Position numbers and translations under genes: made by a program. From Flavobacteriales bacterium (GTDB lineage Bacteria; Bacteroidota; Bacteroidia; Flavobacteriales_F; PHOS-HE28): a stretch of DNA of 64,000 nucleotides. How positions within the stretch are numbered: position 1 is the first letter of the stretch; each line of letters starts with the position of its first letter. The DNA lies in contig JAIOIH010000062.1 of NCBI GenBank assembly GCA_019912395.1, positions 1 to 64,000 on the forward strand, given 5' to 3'. Below the pieces are notes generated by a model. It made no database searches. It saw nothing but the letters and a program-made list of their open reading frames with translations, and was not told the DNA's origin. Below are positions 34,074 through 42,881 of this stretch, one piece after another.

Positions 34074-35033
34074 TCAACGGCTTTGAATGTAGCTGTTCAG
34101 TTCATCCACGGAGCTGGAGAAGCCGAAGGCATCGTTCACCTTGTAGTAGTTGTTCCTGTCCATCACGTGGTCATACGCAAACTTGGCAAAATCCAACTTG
34201 CTGTCCTCGAAACCGAACAGCTCCATGATGCTCTTCACTTGGGAAGTGGACAGGCAATTGCTGCCCGCTATCTGCTTGGCCAAGGTGAGCTTGGTCTCAT
34301 CGAAGCCCTTCGAGTCGATACTTTTCCTGGCATCCTCAAAATCAGTTGCGGACATGGCCTGCCTGCAACCGCCTGCAACCACCGGGTCTTCCTCCACCGG
34401 TGCAGGTGCCGGTGCTGCCGTGCCCGTGGTGGTGGAGGTATAGGTGGTGGTCGTGGTCGTGGTGGTGGTGGTTGAAGTACCGCCCATGCCGTCGGTAACG
34501 GCAACGTTGAGACCCACCCCGTTCACCCCGATGCTCATGTTCACATTGCCATCCGGCACGCCCTCCGTGGTGGTAATGGTGGTTGTGGACTTGGTGGTCG
34601 GGCCGTCCGTGGCGATCACTTCCCGTGTGCTTGCGGGTGCGGCTGCATCCTCGGTGAACTGGCCCGGTGCTGGCTTGGATGCCGGTTCGGCACTGGCGGT
34701 GCCCAATGGCGCTTGGCCCTGCATGCGAAGCACCTTCGCCCCTTTCTTGTTGGTGGTGATCCGCAGGGTGTATTCCTGGCCCGGCTCCATCCAGCTGTTC
34801 TGCTTCAGGGTAGGGATCTGCTTGTCCTGGAAATTGATGATCAGCAAAGGAGTTTCATTTCTGATCCCTTTGGCAACCACCCGAGCGGCAGGGACCTCGT
34901 TCTTTACATCGCCATCGATCACCAAGGTGAACTTGTCCCCTTCATCGGAGAAGACGACAACATCACTGGTTTGTGCGTGAAGACCAATTCCAAGAGCGAA
35001 GGCGGCGAAGAGGAAGGCATAGTGGCGTTCCAT
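34074..35033 (-). CDS. DUF4476-domain secreted protein with Thr-rich linker
   Basis: A 319-aa protein. ATG at 35031-35033 gives signal MERHYAFLFAAFALGIGLHA. The first half is a beta domain (VVVFSDEGDKFTLVIDGDVK, YTLRITTNKKGAKVLRM). A linker holds long runs of threonine, encoded by an (ACC/ACG)n microsatellite at about 34430-34475 whose length may vary. The C-terminal domain is DUF4476: SATDFEDARKSIDSKGFDET, then SSVDELNSYIQ. The frame runs upstream to 36047, opposite the ABC transporter genes, and that part is rejected. It sits beside the CsgG/LPP20 genes. Confidence 0.85.
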   Translation of the reverse strand: MERHYAFLFAAFALGIGLHAQTSDVVVFSDEGDKFTLVIDGDVKNEVPAARVVAKGIRNETPLLIINFQDKQIPTLKQNSWMEPGQEYTLRITTNKKGAKVLRMQGQAPLGTASAEPASKPAPGQFTEDAAAPASTREVIATDGPTTKSTTTITTTEGVPDGNVNMSIGVNGVGLNVAVTDGMGGTSTTTTTTTTTTYTSTTTGTAAPAPAPVEEDPVVAGGCRQAMSATDFEDARKSIDSKGFDETKLTLAKQIAGSNCLSTSQVKSIMELFGFEDSKLDFAKFAYDHVMDRNNYYKVNDAFGFSSSVDELNSYIQSR

Positions 35034-35213
35034 TTGGATGTGTTTTGGTTTGCGAATGTAATCCGTGCGGCATAGGCAAGCCCTGTGCCAGATCCATCCA
35101 CCGATCAGTCCGTGCCAGCGCATGTCCGCTCGAACGAAGGACCAACCGTTCATGTAAGAGCTTTGTGGCAAAGGTGAAGTCACCGGTACTTTCGTACCTC
35201 TCCCCACCTGAGC

Positions 35214-35921
35214 ATGATCCAGCTGAAGAACATCCGGAAATCGTACCACATGGGCAGCAATGTCCTGCAGGTCCTGAAAGGCATCGACCTGCATATCCGG
35301 GAGGGCGAGATGGTGAGCATCATGGGCTCTTCGGGTTCCGGGAAAAGCACGCTGCTGAACATCATCGGCATCCTGGACAACGCGGACAGCGGCGAGTACC
35401 ACTTGGACGGACTGGCGATCAAGAACCTCACCGAGACACGGGCAGCCGAGCTGCGCAGCAAATACCTGGGCTTCGTGTTCCAGAGCTTCAACCTGATCAC
35501 CTTCAAGAACGCCATGGAGAACGTGGCCTTGCCGCTGTACTACCAAGGGGTTTCCAAGCGGAAGCGGAATGAACTGGCCGTGGAGATGTTGGCCAACGTA
35601 GGGTTGAAGGAATGGGCGCACCACATGCCGAACGAACTGAGCGGCGGGCAGAAACAACGCGTGGCCATCGCACGGGCACTGATCGCCAGCCCCAAGGTGA
35701 TCCTGGCCGACGAACCCACGGGGGCCCTGGACAGCACCACCAGCGAAGAAGTGATGGAGTTGCTGAAGAAGGTGAACACGGACCTGGGCATGACCTTGGT
35801 GATCGTGACCCATGAACCCATTGTCGCAGCATTGACCGAGCGGATCATCCGCCTGAAGGATGGCGAGATCGAAAGCCACGATGGGCAACCCATAATAGAA
35901 GCGGTGCATGTTCGACGCTGA
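35214..35921 (+). CDS. ABC transporter ATP-binding protein (MacB/LolD type)
   Basis: A 235-aa ATPase. Walker A GSSGSGKS, Q-loop YLGFVFQSFNL, ABC signature LSGGQKQRVAIARAL, Walker B VILADEPTG, and switch histidine in VIVTHEP. The type pairs with FtsX/MacB permeases that move lipoproteins, peptides or drugs from the outer face of the inner membrane. It overlaps the first permease by 14 bp. TACTTTCG at 35187-35194 is a near -7 box 19 bp before the start. Confidence 0.94.
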   Translation: MIQLKNIRKSYHMGSNVLQVLKGIDLHIREGEMVSIMGSSGSGKSTLLNIIGILDNADSGEYHLDGLAIKNLTETRAAELRSKYLGFVFQSFNLITFKNAMENVALPLYYQGVSKRKRNELAVEMLANVGLKEWAHHMPNELSGGQKQRVAIARALIASPKVILADEPTGALDSTTSEEVMELLKKVNTDLGMTLVIVTHEPIVAALTERIIRLKDGEIESHDGQPIIEAVHVRR

Positions 35922-37152
35922 GAAATGGGCGGAGATCTTCGACACCATCAGCAAGAACAAGTTGCGGACGGTGCTCACGGGCTTCAGTGTATTCTGGGGC
36001 ATCTTCATGCTCATCATCCTCCTGGGCACCGGAAAAGGGTTGAGCAACGGCTTCTCCTACAATTTCCGGAACACGGCGAAGAACACCATCGACATTTGGG
36101 GTGGCCAGACCACCAAGCCATGGCAGGGCCTTGCGGTGGACCGGGAGATCCAACTGGACACGCGCGATGTGGAGGCGATGCGCACGGCGATCCCCGGGCT
36201 TGAGCACATCACCGGGAACCTGCGTGTATGGCGGGGGCGAAGCCAACTGAGCCGGGGCAAGAATTACGGGAACTTCACCATCAGCGGGGTAACGCCCGAA
36301 TTCACCGAACTCCAGGACCAGCAGATCCTCCAGGGCCGGTTCATCAACGAAGTGGACCAGATACGCACGCGCAAGGTGATCGTCCTCGCGGAGGATTCAC
36401 GGGATGCCTTGTTCAAGGGCGAGGACCCGATCGACCAGTGGGTGCAGGTGAACAACATCCCGTTCCAAGTGGTGGGCGTGTACCGGTTCGAAAGCAGCGG
36501 CCGCGGCATGAACCAGAACAGCCAGGTCTTCATTCCGCTGAGCGTGGTACAGCGCGTGTTCAACGCGCAACAGAGCGTGGACAAGATCACCTTCAGCTTC
36601 CTCGACGGCTCGATCCAGGGTTCCGAGCAGGCCGCTCAACGGGCCGTGGCCGTGCTGGCCTCCAGGCACCGCTTCGACCCCACGGACGAACGGGCGGTCT
36701 ACGTGAACAACAACGTGGAGAATGCCGAGGTCTTCGGCAAGATCTTCGGCGGGATCAACGCATTTCTTTGGATCATTGGCATCGGCACCATCGTGGCCGG
36801 GATCGTGGGCGTGAGCAACATCATGCTGATCGTGGTGAAGGAGCGCACCCGGGAGATCGGCATCCGCAAGGCCCTGGGCGCCACCCCGGCGGACGTGGTG
36901 GCCCAGGTGATCATGGAAGCGGTCTTCGTGAGCGCGGTGGCGGGTTACTTCGGGCTGGTCTGCGGCGTTGGCCTGCTGGAGTTCATTTCATCCAATGTGC
37001 CCGGCACCGAGATGTTCCGCGACCCCACGATCGACATTGGCGTAGCTCTTTGGGCCACGGCCGTGCTGGTGGTGGCCGGTGCATTGGCGGGACTGATCCC
37101 TGCGCGGCGAGCAGCAGCCATACGACCCATTGAAGCACTCCGGGACGAATGA
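35908..37152 (+). CDS. ABC transporter permease 1 (MacB/FtsX family)
   Basis: A 414-aa permease. First membrane segment at about 18-38 (LRTVLTGFSVFWGIFMLIIL), then a large periplasmic MacB core domain (to about 280), and three C-terminal membrane segments: INAFLWIIGIGTIVAGIVGV, VFVSAVAGYFGLVCG and ALWATAVLVVAGALAGLIPA. The end ARRAAAIRPIEALRDE is typical of the family. It is paralogous to the permease at 37339-38583, with the same length and near-matching start. Confidence 0.93.
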   Translation: MFDAEKWAEIFDTISKNKLRTVLTGFSVFWGIFMLIILLGTGKGLSNGFSYNFRNTAKNTIDIWGGQTTKPWQGLAVDREIQLDTRDVEAMRTAIPGLEHITGNLRVWRGRSQLSRGKNYGNFTISGVTPEFTELQDQQILQGRFINEVDQIRTRKVIVLAEDSRDALFKGEDPIDQWVQVNNIPFQVVGVYRFESSGRGMNQNSQVFIPLSVVQRVFNAQQSVDKITFSFLDGSIQGSEQAAQRAVAVLASRHRFDPTDERAVYVNNNVENAEVFGKIFGGINAFLWIIGIGTIVAGIVGVSNIMLIVVKERTREIGIRKALGATPADVVAQVIMEAVFVSAVAGYFGLVCGVGLLEFISSNVPGTEMFRDPTIDIGVALWATAVLVVAGALAGLIPARRAAAIRPIEALRDE

Positions 37153-37175
37153 GAATGGGAAACCGCAAAGAGGCA

Positions 37176-37330
37176 AGGTACTTGGTACCGGGTACCGGGT
37201 ACCGGGTATTGGGTACCGCATACTTGTCGCTCCTCGCGGCATTGCACCCTGTCCCCAATACCCTGTACCCAACATCGTTCCGTGCTAACACGCTCTTCTC
37301 CGTGCCTCCGTGCCTCCGTGGTGTAAAACC
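37176..37330. repeat. intergenic microrepeat cluster between the two permeases
   Basis: Tandem copies of GGTACCGGGTACCGGGTATT (about 37180-37220), an inverted CCCCAATACCCTGTACCC (37253-37270), then tandem CTCCGTGCCTCCGTGCC (37299-37316) followed by TCCGTGGTGTAAAACC. Both types are of the kind I recall scattered in many bacterial genomes. Confidence 0.75.
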
Positions 37331-37338
37331 AGCCCCCC

Positions 37339-38583
37339 ATGTTCGATAGCGAACGCTGGAGCGAGATCTGGATCACGCTCACCCGCAATAAGCTGCGGAG
37401 CGGGCTCACCATGTTCGGTGTGTTCTGGGGCATCTTCATGCTGGTGATCATGCTGGGCATGGGCAAGGGCCTCAGCAATGGCGTGCTCGGCGGGTTCAGC
37501 GGCTGGGCCACCAACAGTTGCTTCATGTGGACACAGAGCACCTCGGTGCCCTACGCTGGTTTCAAGCGCGGGCGCCGGTTCAACTTCGACAATAGCGACA
37601 TCGCGACCATCAAGGCCATTCCCGGAGTGGACCAAGTGGCCCCCCGCTTGCAGCTCGGTGGCTATCGCGGCGCGAACAACGTGAACTACAAGGACAAGAA
37701 CGGCGGCTTCAGCGTGAACGGCGACATGCCTGCGGTGCTGCACTTCCAATCGGCGAACATCACCCAAGGCCGCTTCCTGAACGAGAAGGACATCAGCGAT
37801 GAGCGGAAGGTGTGCGTGATCGGACCGGAAGTGGTGAAGACGCTCTTTGGCGCGGAAGACCCGATGGGCAAGTACATCCGGATCCAAGGGGTCTTCTTCC
37901 AAGTGGTGGGCCTGCACGTTCCAAAGGCATCGGCCATGCGCGACGACGGGCAGGGGAGCACCATCTACATCCCTTTCAGCACGTTCCAGAAGGCGTTCAA
38001 CAGCATGAACATGGTGCATTGGTTCAGCATCAGCGCCAAGCCGGGCGTGAAAGTGTCCGACATCGAGGAGCAGGCGAAAAAGGAAATGGCCAAGCGCCAC
38101 AAGGTCTCGCCGGACGATCCCTTGGCGTTCGGAGGCTTCAACCTGCAGGAGATGTACGACAAGATGAACATGCTCTTCATCGCCATCGCCGCGTTGAGCT
38201 GGTTCGTGGGCACGCTCACGCTGATCGCCGGGGTGATCGGCATCAGTAACATCATGCTGGTGATCGTGAAGGAACGCACCAAGGAGATCGGCATCCGGCG
38301 CAGCATCGGTGCGCGACCCGGGAACATTACCGGGCAGATCATGCTCGAATCCCTTACGCTCACCTTCGTGGCGGGCTACTTCGGCCTGATAGCCGGCATC
38401 GGTGTGCTCCAGGCCATCAATTCAATCCAGATCGAATCCGGCTTCTTCACCAACCCCGAAGTGGACCTCAACGTGGCGCTCATCGCCCTCACCGTCCTTA
38501 TCATCAGCGGGCTGATCGCCGGGTACATCCCGGCCAAGCGCGCCTTAAGCATCAAACCAGTGGACGCCCTGCGGGCGGAATAG
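37339..38583 (+). CDS. ABC transporter permease 2 (MacB/FtsX family)
   Basis: A 414-aa paralogue of permease 1: MFDSERWSEIWITLTRNKLR at the start and AKRALSIKPVDALRAE at the end. Membrane segments at about 20-40 and three in the last 140 residues (AIAALSWFVGTLTLIAGVIG, TLTFVAGYFGLIAGIGVL, ALIALTVLIISGLIAGYIPA). With permease 1, the ATPase and the HlyD adaptor it can make a heteromeric MacB-type exporter. A 20-bp palindrome separates it from the adaptor. Confidence 0.93.
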   Translation: MFDSERWSEIWITLTRNKLRSGLTMFGVFWGIFMLVIMLGMGKGLSNGVLGGFSGWATNSCFMWTQSTSVPYAGFKRGRRFNFDNSDIATIKAIPGVDQVAPRLQLGGYRGANNVNYKDKNGGFSVNGDMPAVLHFQSANITQGRFLNEKDISDERKVCVIGPEVVKTLFGAEDPMGKYIRIQGVFFQVVGLHVPKASAMRDDGQGSTIYIPFSTFQKAFNSMNMVHWFSISAKPGVKVSDIEEQAKKEMAKRHKVSPDDPLAFGGFNLQEMYDKMNMLFIAIAALSWFVGTLTLIAGVIGISNIMLVIVKERTKEIGIRRSIGARPGNITGQIMLESLTLTFVAGYFGLIAGIGVLQAINSIQIESGFFTNPEVDLNVALIALTVLIISGLIAGYIPAKRALSIKPVDALRAE

Positions 38584-38594
38584 GGGCGATGCAA

Positions 38595-38614
38595 GGGCGA
38601 TGCATGCATCGCCC
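38595..38614. repeat. 20-bp perfect palindrome
   Basis: The site reads GGGCGATGCATGCATCGCCC, and an extra GGGGCGATGCAA precedes it. It lies between permease 2 and the adaptor gene in the same operon. It is REP-like, with no poly-T, so it is not a normal terminator. Confidence 0.85.
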
Positions 38615-38658
38615 ATATGCACCGCCCGCTACACCGCTCCGCCTCAACAACCCTCACC

Positions 38659-39762
38659 ATGAAAAGATCCCTCAAGTACATCATCCTCATCCTGCTGGGC
38701 TTCCTCTTCGTGTGGACGCTTTGGTTCCTTTACCAGAAAAGCGTGACGAAGGAACCTGAATACACGGTGGTAAAGCCCAAGGTGGCCACGATCGTGAAGA
38801 AGACCGTAGCGAACGGCACCATCGAGCCACGGCAGGAGATCGACATCAAGCCGGTGGTGAGCGGGGTGATCCGGCAGCTCTTCGTGGAGGCCGGTCAGAA
38901 GGTGAAGGAGGGCGACAAATTGGCCACCATCCAGATCGTTCCCGACATGCTTTCCCTGAACCAGGCGGAGAGCCGGGTGAACAGTTCGGCCATCGCGGTG
39001 ACCAATGCGCAGTTGAACTTCGACCGCAACAAACCCTTGGCGGACAAGGGCGTGATCTCGGCCAGCGAAATGCAGACGTACGACATCGCACTGCGGAACG
39101 CCAAGCAGGAACAGAGCGCTGCCCAGGATGCGTTGCAACTGGTGCGCGACGGGATCAGCAAGAGCAGCAGCGGCAGCAGCAATACGATCGTGCGCAGTAC
39201 CATCAACGGGATGGTCCTGGACGTACCGGTGAAGGTGGGCAGCAGCGTGATCGAGCGCAACAACTTCAATGAGGGGACCACCATCGCCACGGTTGCGGAC
39301 ATGAAGGACCTGATCTTCAAGGGCAACGTGGACGAGAGCGAAGTGGGCAAGGTGCGCCTGGGCATGCCCGTGGTGATCACCGTGGGCGCCATCGACAGTG
39401 CCAGCTGGGATGCAAACCTGGAATACATCGCACCGAAGGGAGTGGAGGTCAATGGCGCCATCCAGTTCGAGATCCGCGCTGCGGTGAACGTGAAGGAGGG
39501 CCAGACACTCCGTGCCGGGTACAGTGCCAACGCCGATATCGTTCTGGACCGCAGGGACAGTGTGCTCACCATCCCCGAGAGCGTGATCAGCTTCAGTCCC
39601 AAGGGCGATAGTGCCTTCGTGGAAGTGAAGAACCAGAAGACCTGGGACAAGACCTTCGTGCGAACAGGCCTGAGCGACGGGGTGAACATCGAATTGCTCG
39701 GTGGCATCAGCGACACCACCTCCTTGAAGGGTGCGCTGAAAGTGGACGAGCCGAAGAAGTGA
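38659..39762 (+). CDS. HlyD/RND-type periplasmic adaptor subunit
   Basis: A 367-aa membrane-fusion protein. ATG 38659 gives the anchor MKRSLKYIILILLGFLFVWT. The lipoyl/barrel-sandwich halves are at about 45-90 (SGVIRQLFVEAGQKVKEGDK) and about 180-210. A coiled-coil hairpin lies between them (VNSSAIAVTNAQLNFDRNKP). A beta-barrel domain follows (DESEVGKVRLGMPVVITVGA). It should join the ABC permeases upstream to an outer-membrane channel, which is not encoded in the window. Confidence 0.9.
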   Translation: MKRSLKYIILILLGFLFVWTLWFLYQKSVTKEPEYTVVKPKVATIVKKTVANGTIEPRQEIDIKPVVSGVIRQLFVEAGQKVKEGDKLATIQIVPDMLSLNQAESRVNSSAIAVTNAQLNFDRNKPLADKGVISASEMQTYDIALRNAKQEQSAAQDALQLVRDGISKSSSGSSNTIVRSTINGMVLDVPVKVGSSVIERNNFNEGTTIATVADMKDLIFKGNVDESEVGKVRLGMPVVITVGAIDSASWDANLEYIAPKGVEVNGAIQFEIRAAVNVKEGQTLRAGYSANADIVLDRRDSVLTIPESVISFSPKGDSAFVEVKNQKTWDKTFVRTGLSDGVNIELLGGISDTTSLKGALKVDEPKK

Positions 39763-39809
39763 CGGAAGGATCGCGCATCTTGCCACCTTTACCCTGATCG
39801 ATCAGCACC

Positions 39810-41312
39810 ATGCGCCAACCATTTCTTCTTCTCGCGTTCCTTCTCCTGGGCAGTCTTTCAGCTCAGGAGCAGCCGGACCTATCGCAGCTCGACGCCTATA
39901 TCACCGATGCCGTCAAACAGTTCGACCAGCCCGGCCTGGCCGTTGGGATCGTGAAGGATGGCGAGCTGGTGTGGAGCAAGGGCTATGGCAAGCTCGACCT
40001 CGCCAAGAGCGACCCGGTAACACCGAAGAGCATCTTCTTCATCGCCAGCATGAGCAAGGCCTTCACCGCTTGCGCCATTGGCCTGCTGGTGGATGAGGGC
40101 AAGCTCGCTTTCGATGATCCCGTGCGGAACCATCTACCGGAGTTCAACACACCGAACCCGTATGTGACCACCAACATGACCGTGCGGGACCTGCTCTGCC
40201 ACCGCAGCGGTTGGGCAACCTTCGATGGTGACCTGCTTTGGTACGGCACCCATTATTCGCAACCGGAGATCTTGGCCCGCCATGCCGGACAACCATTCGA
40301 GTATGGCTTCCGCGAAAAATTCGGGTACAGCAACCTGATGTTCATCGCTGCTGCACAATTGATCGAGCGGGTGAGCGGAAAGACCTGGGACGAGTTCATT
40401 ACGGAACGGATCCTACAGCCGTTGAACATGGATCGAAGCACCGTGGAGACCTCCGACCTGTCGCACTTCACAGAGGTGGCCCTCCCCCACGTTCGCAAGG
40501 GCCAGGACCCGAATGCTCCCCAGCGCAGCATGCCCTACCAAGCCCTGCAAGGTGCCGATGGGGCGTGCGGCATCAATAGCTGCGTGACCGACATTGCCAA
40601 GTGGGATGCCATGTGGGCCAATGAAGGCAAGGTGGGCGAACAGGCCTTCCTGAGCCGCAGCACGTTCAACACCCTCACCTCCACGCAACTGGCCATGGGG
40701 GGCAGGCGGGATGGCGCGGCCATGGGCTGGTTCGTGGAATACAACAACGACGAAAAAGTGATCACCCACAGCGGTGGCATGCCCGGCTTCGTGCTGAACC
40801 ATGCGGTGGTGCCGGACAGGGACCTGGCAGTGATCGCCTTGGGCAACGGCGAGAGCTACAGTGTATTCGCGGTGACGAGCAAGATCCTCGACCTCTACCT
40901 GGGCGACGGCACTGCCGACCCGGTGGCCACCATGATCCCCCGGATCAAACAATTGGATGAAAAGGAGACACAACGGCGGGCGGACCGGGCAGCTGCGCGA
41001 AAGCTGAAGACCAAGCCCACGATCGCCTTGGACTCGCTCGGTGGCACCTATTCGGATAAGATCTACGGCAATGCCACGATAACCGTGAAGGGCGGTGTGG
41101 CCACGCTCTCCCTCCTTCCCGCTCCGGAACTCTTCACCGGAACGTTGGAACACTGGCACTACGATACCTGGAAATGGAACCACGCGGATCCCTTTCTTGA
41201 GCCGGGCTACGTCACCTTCAACTTCGATGCGGACCACCGGATCACTGATTATAAGATCGACCTGCACAGCCCGGACTTCCATTTTGGCAAGCTGGACTTT
41301 GTGCGGGAGTGA
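39810..41312 (+). CDS. serine hydrolase (beta-lactamase/class C family)
   Basis: A 500-aa exported enzyme with signal MRQPFLLLAFLLLGSLSAQE. Active-site marks: S80-M-S-K83 in FIASMSKAFT, YSN in KFGYSNLMF, and HSG in KVITHSGGMPGF. Such proteins act as peptidases, esterases or penicillin-binding relatives. The C-terminal region (about 390-500) resembles DUF3471 (LGGTYSDKIYGNATITVKGG). There is no reason to expect antibiotic resistance. It precedes rsmE by 26 bp. Confidence 0.9.
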   Translation: MRQPFLLLAFLLLGSLSAQEQPDLSQLDAYITDAVKQFDQPGLAVGIVKDGELVWSKGYGKLDLAKSDPVTPKSIFFIASMSKAFTACAIGLLVDEGKLAFDDPVRNHLPEFNTPNPYVTTNMTVRDLLCHRSGWATFDGDLLWYGTHYSQPEILARHAGQPFEYGFREKFGYSNLMFIAAAQLIERVSGKTWDEFITERILQPLNMDRSTVETSDLSHFTEVALPHVRKGQDPNAPQRSMPYQALQGADGACGINSCVTDIAKWDAMWANEGKVGEQAFLSRSTFNTLTSTQLAMGGRRDGAAMGWFVEYNNDEKVITHSGGMPGFVLNHAVVPDRDLAVIALGNGESYSVFAVTSKILDLYLGDGTADPVATMIPRIKQLDEKETQRRADRAAARKLKTKPTIALDSLGGTYSDKIYGNATITVKGGVATLSLLPAPELFTGTLEHWHYDTWKWNHADPFLEPGYVTFNFDADHRITDYKIDLHSPDFHFGKLDFVRE

Positions 41313-41338
41313 TGCCCTTTTCCGCACGCCGGAGCACG

Positions 41339-42037
41339 ATGCACCTTTTCCACTGTCCTGACCTGACTTCCACCACCGTGGAACTACCAACGGAAGAAGC
41401 CCACCATGCACTGCATGTGCTTCGCCTGAAGGCGGGAAGCGTGGTCGGACTGCTGGATGGCCAAGGTGGCTTCGCGGAAGCGGAGGTCATCACGGCAGAC
41501 AAGCGGAACTGTATCGCACAGGTGTTGCGGAAGGAATCGTTCCCGGCGGAACGCACGGCCCGCATCCACCTTGCCGTGGCGCCCACCAAGCAGATGGACC
41601 GCTTCGAGTGGTTCTTGGAGAAGGCCACGGAGATCGGCGTGGATCGCATTACTCCGGTCCACACGCACCGCACGGAACGCAGTAAGCTTCGCCACGATCG
41701 CATGGAGAAAGTGCTGGTGGGTGCAATGAAGCAGAGCCAGCGCAAATGGCTCCCGCAGTTGGATGAATTGACAAACCTAAAGGACCTTGCCTCCGGGAGT
41801 GCGACGCAAAAATTCTTCGGCTGGTGCGAGGGCGAGCATGCTGATCTCACTTCCGTTTACGATCCAAAGCGGGATGCGCTTATGCTGATCGGTCCCGAAG
41901 GAGATCTCACAACCGAGGAAGCGGAATGGTTGATCGCGAACGGCTATCACGCAGTGCGCCTGGGCATGGCCCGGTTGCGCACGGAAACCGCAGCCATCGC
42001 GGCATGCACGTGGATGAACTTCGCGCAGAACGGATGA
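41339..42037 (+). CDS. rsmE: 16S rRNA m3U1498 methyltransferase
   Basis: A 232-aa SPOUT-class methyltransferase. The N-terminal PUA-like part starts MHLFHCPDLTSTTVELPTEE. The knot shows LMLIGPEGDLTTEEAEW and VRLGMARLRTETAAIAA, the SAM-binding turns of RsmE. It methylates U1498 in the decoding region of 16S rRNA. The frame allows a start at 41309, but the ATG at 41339 matches the family start. Confidence 0.93.
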   Translation: MHLFHCPDLTSTTVELPTEEAHHALHVLRLKAGSVVGLLDGQGGFAEAEVITADKRNCIAQVLRKESFPAERTARIHLAVAPTKQMDRFEWFLEKATEIGVDRITPVHTHRTERSKLRHDRMEKVLVGAMKQSQRKWLPQLDELTNLKDLASGSATQKFFGWCEGEHADLTSVYDPKRDALMLIGPEGDLTTEEAEWLIANGYHAVRLGMARLRTETAAIAACTWMNFAQNG

Positions 42038-42134
42038 TGCGCGCTCAGGGTCTCACGTAGTGGACCCCGGAGACCATCGCAGGGTCGCGCTTACCAGTAT
42101 CTCCTACAAACAGCGGACCCTGCGGAGGCACGGC

Positions 42135-42142
42135 TAACTTTG
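42135..42142 (+). promoter_or_regulatory. Bacteroidota -7 box before the DUF4159 gene
   Basis: TAACTTTG matches TAnnTTTG exactly. Only 5 bases separate it from the ATG at 42148, which implies an almost leaderless mRNA. No clear TTG at -33 is seen. Confidence 0.6.
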
Positions 42143-42147
42143 CTCCC

Positions 42148-42804
42148 ATGCGCGCCTTCCTGCTCTCACTCGCCGTTCTTCTCGGCATTTCCGCTTCATC
42201 CCAAGGCACCTTCCAATTGGCTGTGCTGAAGTACAGCGGTGGCGGTGACTGGTACGCCAACCCCACTGCGGTGCCCAATTTGGTGAAGTTCTGCAATGAA
42301 CAGCTGGGCATGAACATCAATCCCGAAGTGCCCACCGTGGACGTGGGCAGTCCGGACATCTTCAGCTATCCTTGGTTGGACGCGACGGGCCACGGCAACA
42401 TCACCTTCAGCCCGCAGGAGGCGGAAAACCTGCGGAACTACTTGATCGGTGGCGGCTTCCTGCACGTGAGCGACAACTACGGCATGGACAAGTTCCTTCG
42501 GCCCGCGCTCAAGTTGGTATTCCCGGAGCTGGACCTCGTGGAACTTCCCTTTTCACATCCGATCTATCACCAGCAATACAATTTCCCCCGTGGCCTGCCG
42601 AAGATCCATGAGCACGACGGGTTACCTGCCCAAGGTTTCGGATTGATCTGGGAGGGACGACTGGTCTGTTTCTATGATTACGAGACCGATCTCGGTGATG
42701 GCTGGGAGGACCCGGACGTACACAACGACCCACCCGAGCTACGCACCAAGGCCCTGCAGATGGGTGCCAATATGGTGCAGTACGTTTTCGGGGGAGCGGA
42801 GTGA
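42148..42804 (+). CDS. DUF4159-domain secreted protein
   Basis: A 218-aa protein with signal MRAFLLSLAVLLGISASSQ. It matches DUF4159: LAVLKYSGGGDWYANPTAVP, then ITFSPQEAENLRNYLIGGGF, LHVSDNYGMDKF, and WEDPDVHNDPPELRTKALQM. The fold is like a glutamine-amidotransferase-type domain, and its function is unknown. In Bacteroidota it is often near MoxR/VWA genes, which are not present here. Confidence 0.88.
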   Translation: MRAFLLSLAVLLGISASSQGTFQLAVLKYSGGGDWYANPTAVPNLVKFCNEQLGMNINPEVPTVDVGSPDIFSYPWLDATGHGNITFSPQEAENLRNYLIGGGFLHVSDNYGMDKFLRPALKLVFPELDLVELPFSHPIYHQQYNFPRGLPKIHEHDGLPAQGFGLIWEGRLVCFYDYETDLGDGWEDPDVHNDPPELRTKALQMGANMVQYVFGGAE

Positions 42805-42825
42805 GAGATGAATGTCCTATGCTCG

Positions 42826-42877
42826 CTGTCTTATGTCCTACGCTTCGAGCGTGCATAAGGCATTGGACATAAGACAG
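42826..42877. terminator. convergent hairpin between DUF4159 and TerC genes
   Basis: CTGTCTTATGTCC (42826-42838) pairs perfectly with GGACATAAGACAG (42865-42877). An inner hairpin ACGCTTCGAGCGT sits at 42840-42852. The run ATGTCCTATG...TTATGTCC is itself a repeat-like motif. It lies between two convergent stops. Confidence 0.65.
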
Positions 42878-42881
42878 CCTC

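Noticed and set aside
35034-36047. Minus-strand extension upstream of the DUF4476 gene
   Set aside because: It is antisense to the ABC ATPase and permease genes and a signal peptide starts at 35033.
38595-38614. Transcription terminator in the exporter operon
   Set aside because: It is a perfect palindrome with no loop and no poly-T. It lies inside an operon, so a terminator is unlikely.
39810-41312. Antibiotic-resistance beta-lactamase
   Set aside because: The DUF3471-like tail and family pattern point to a general serine hydrolase. The class C core alone does not imply resistance.
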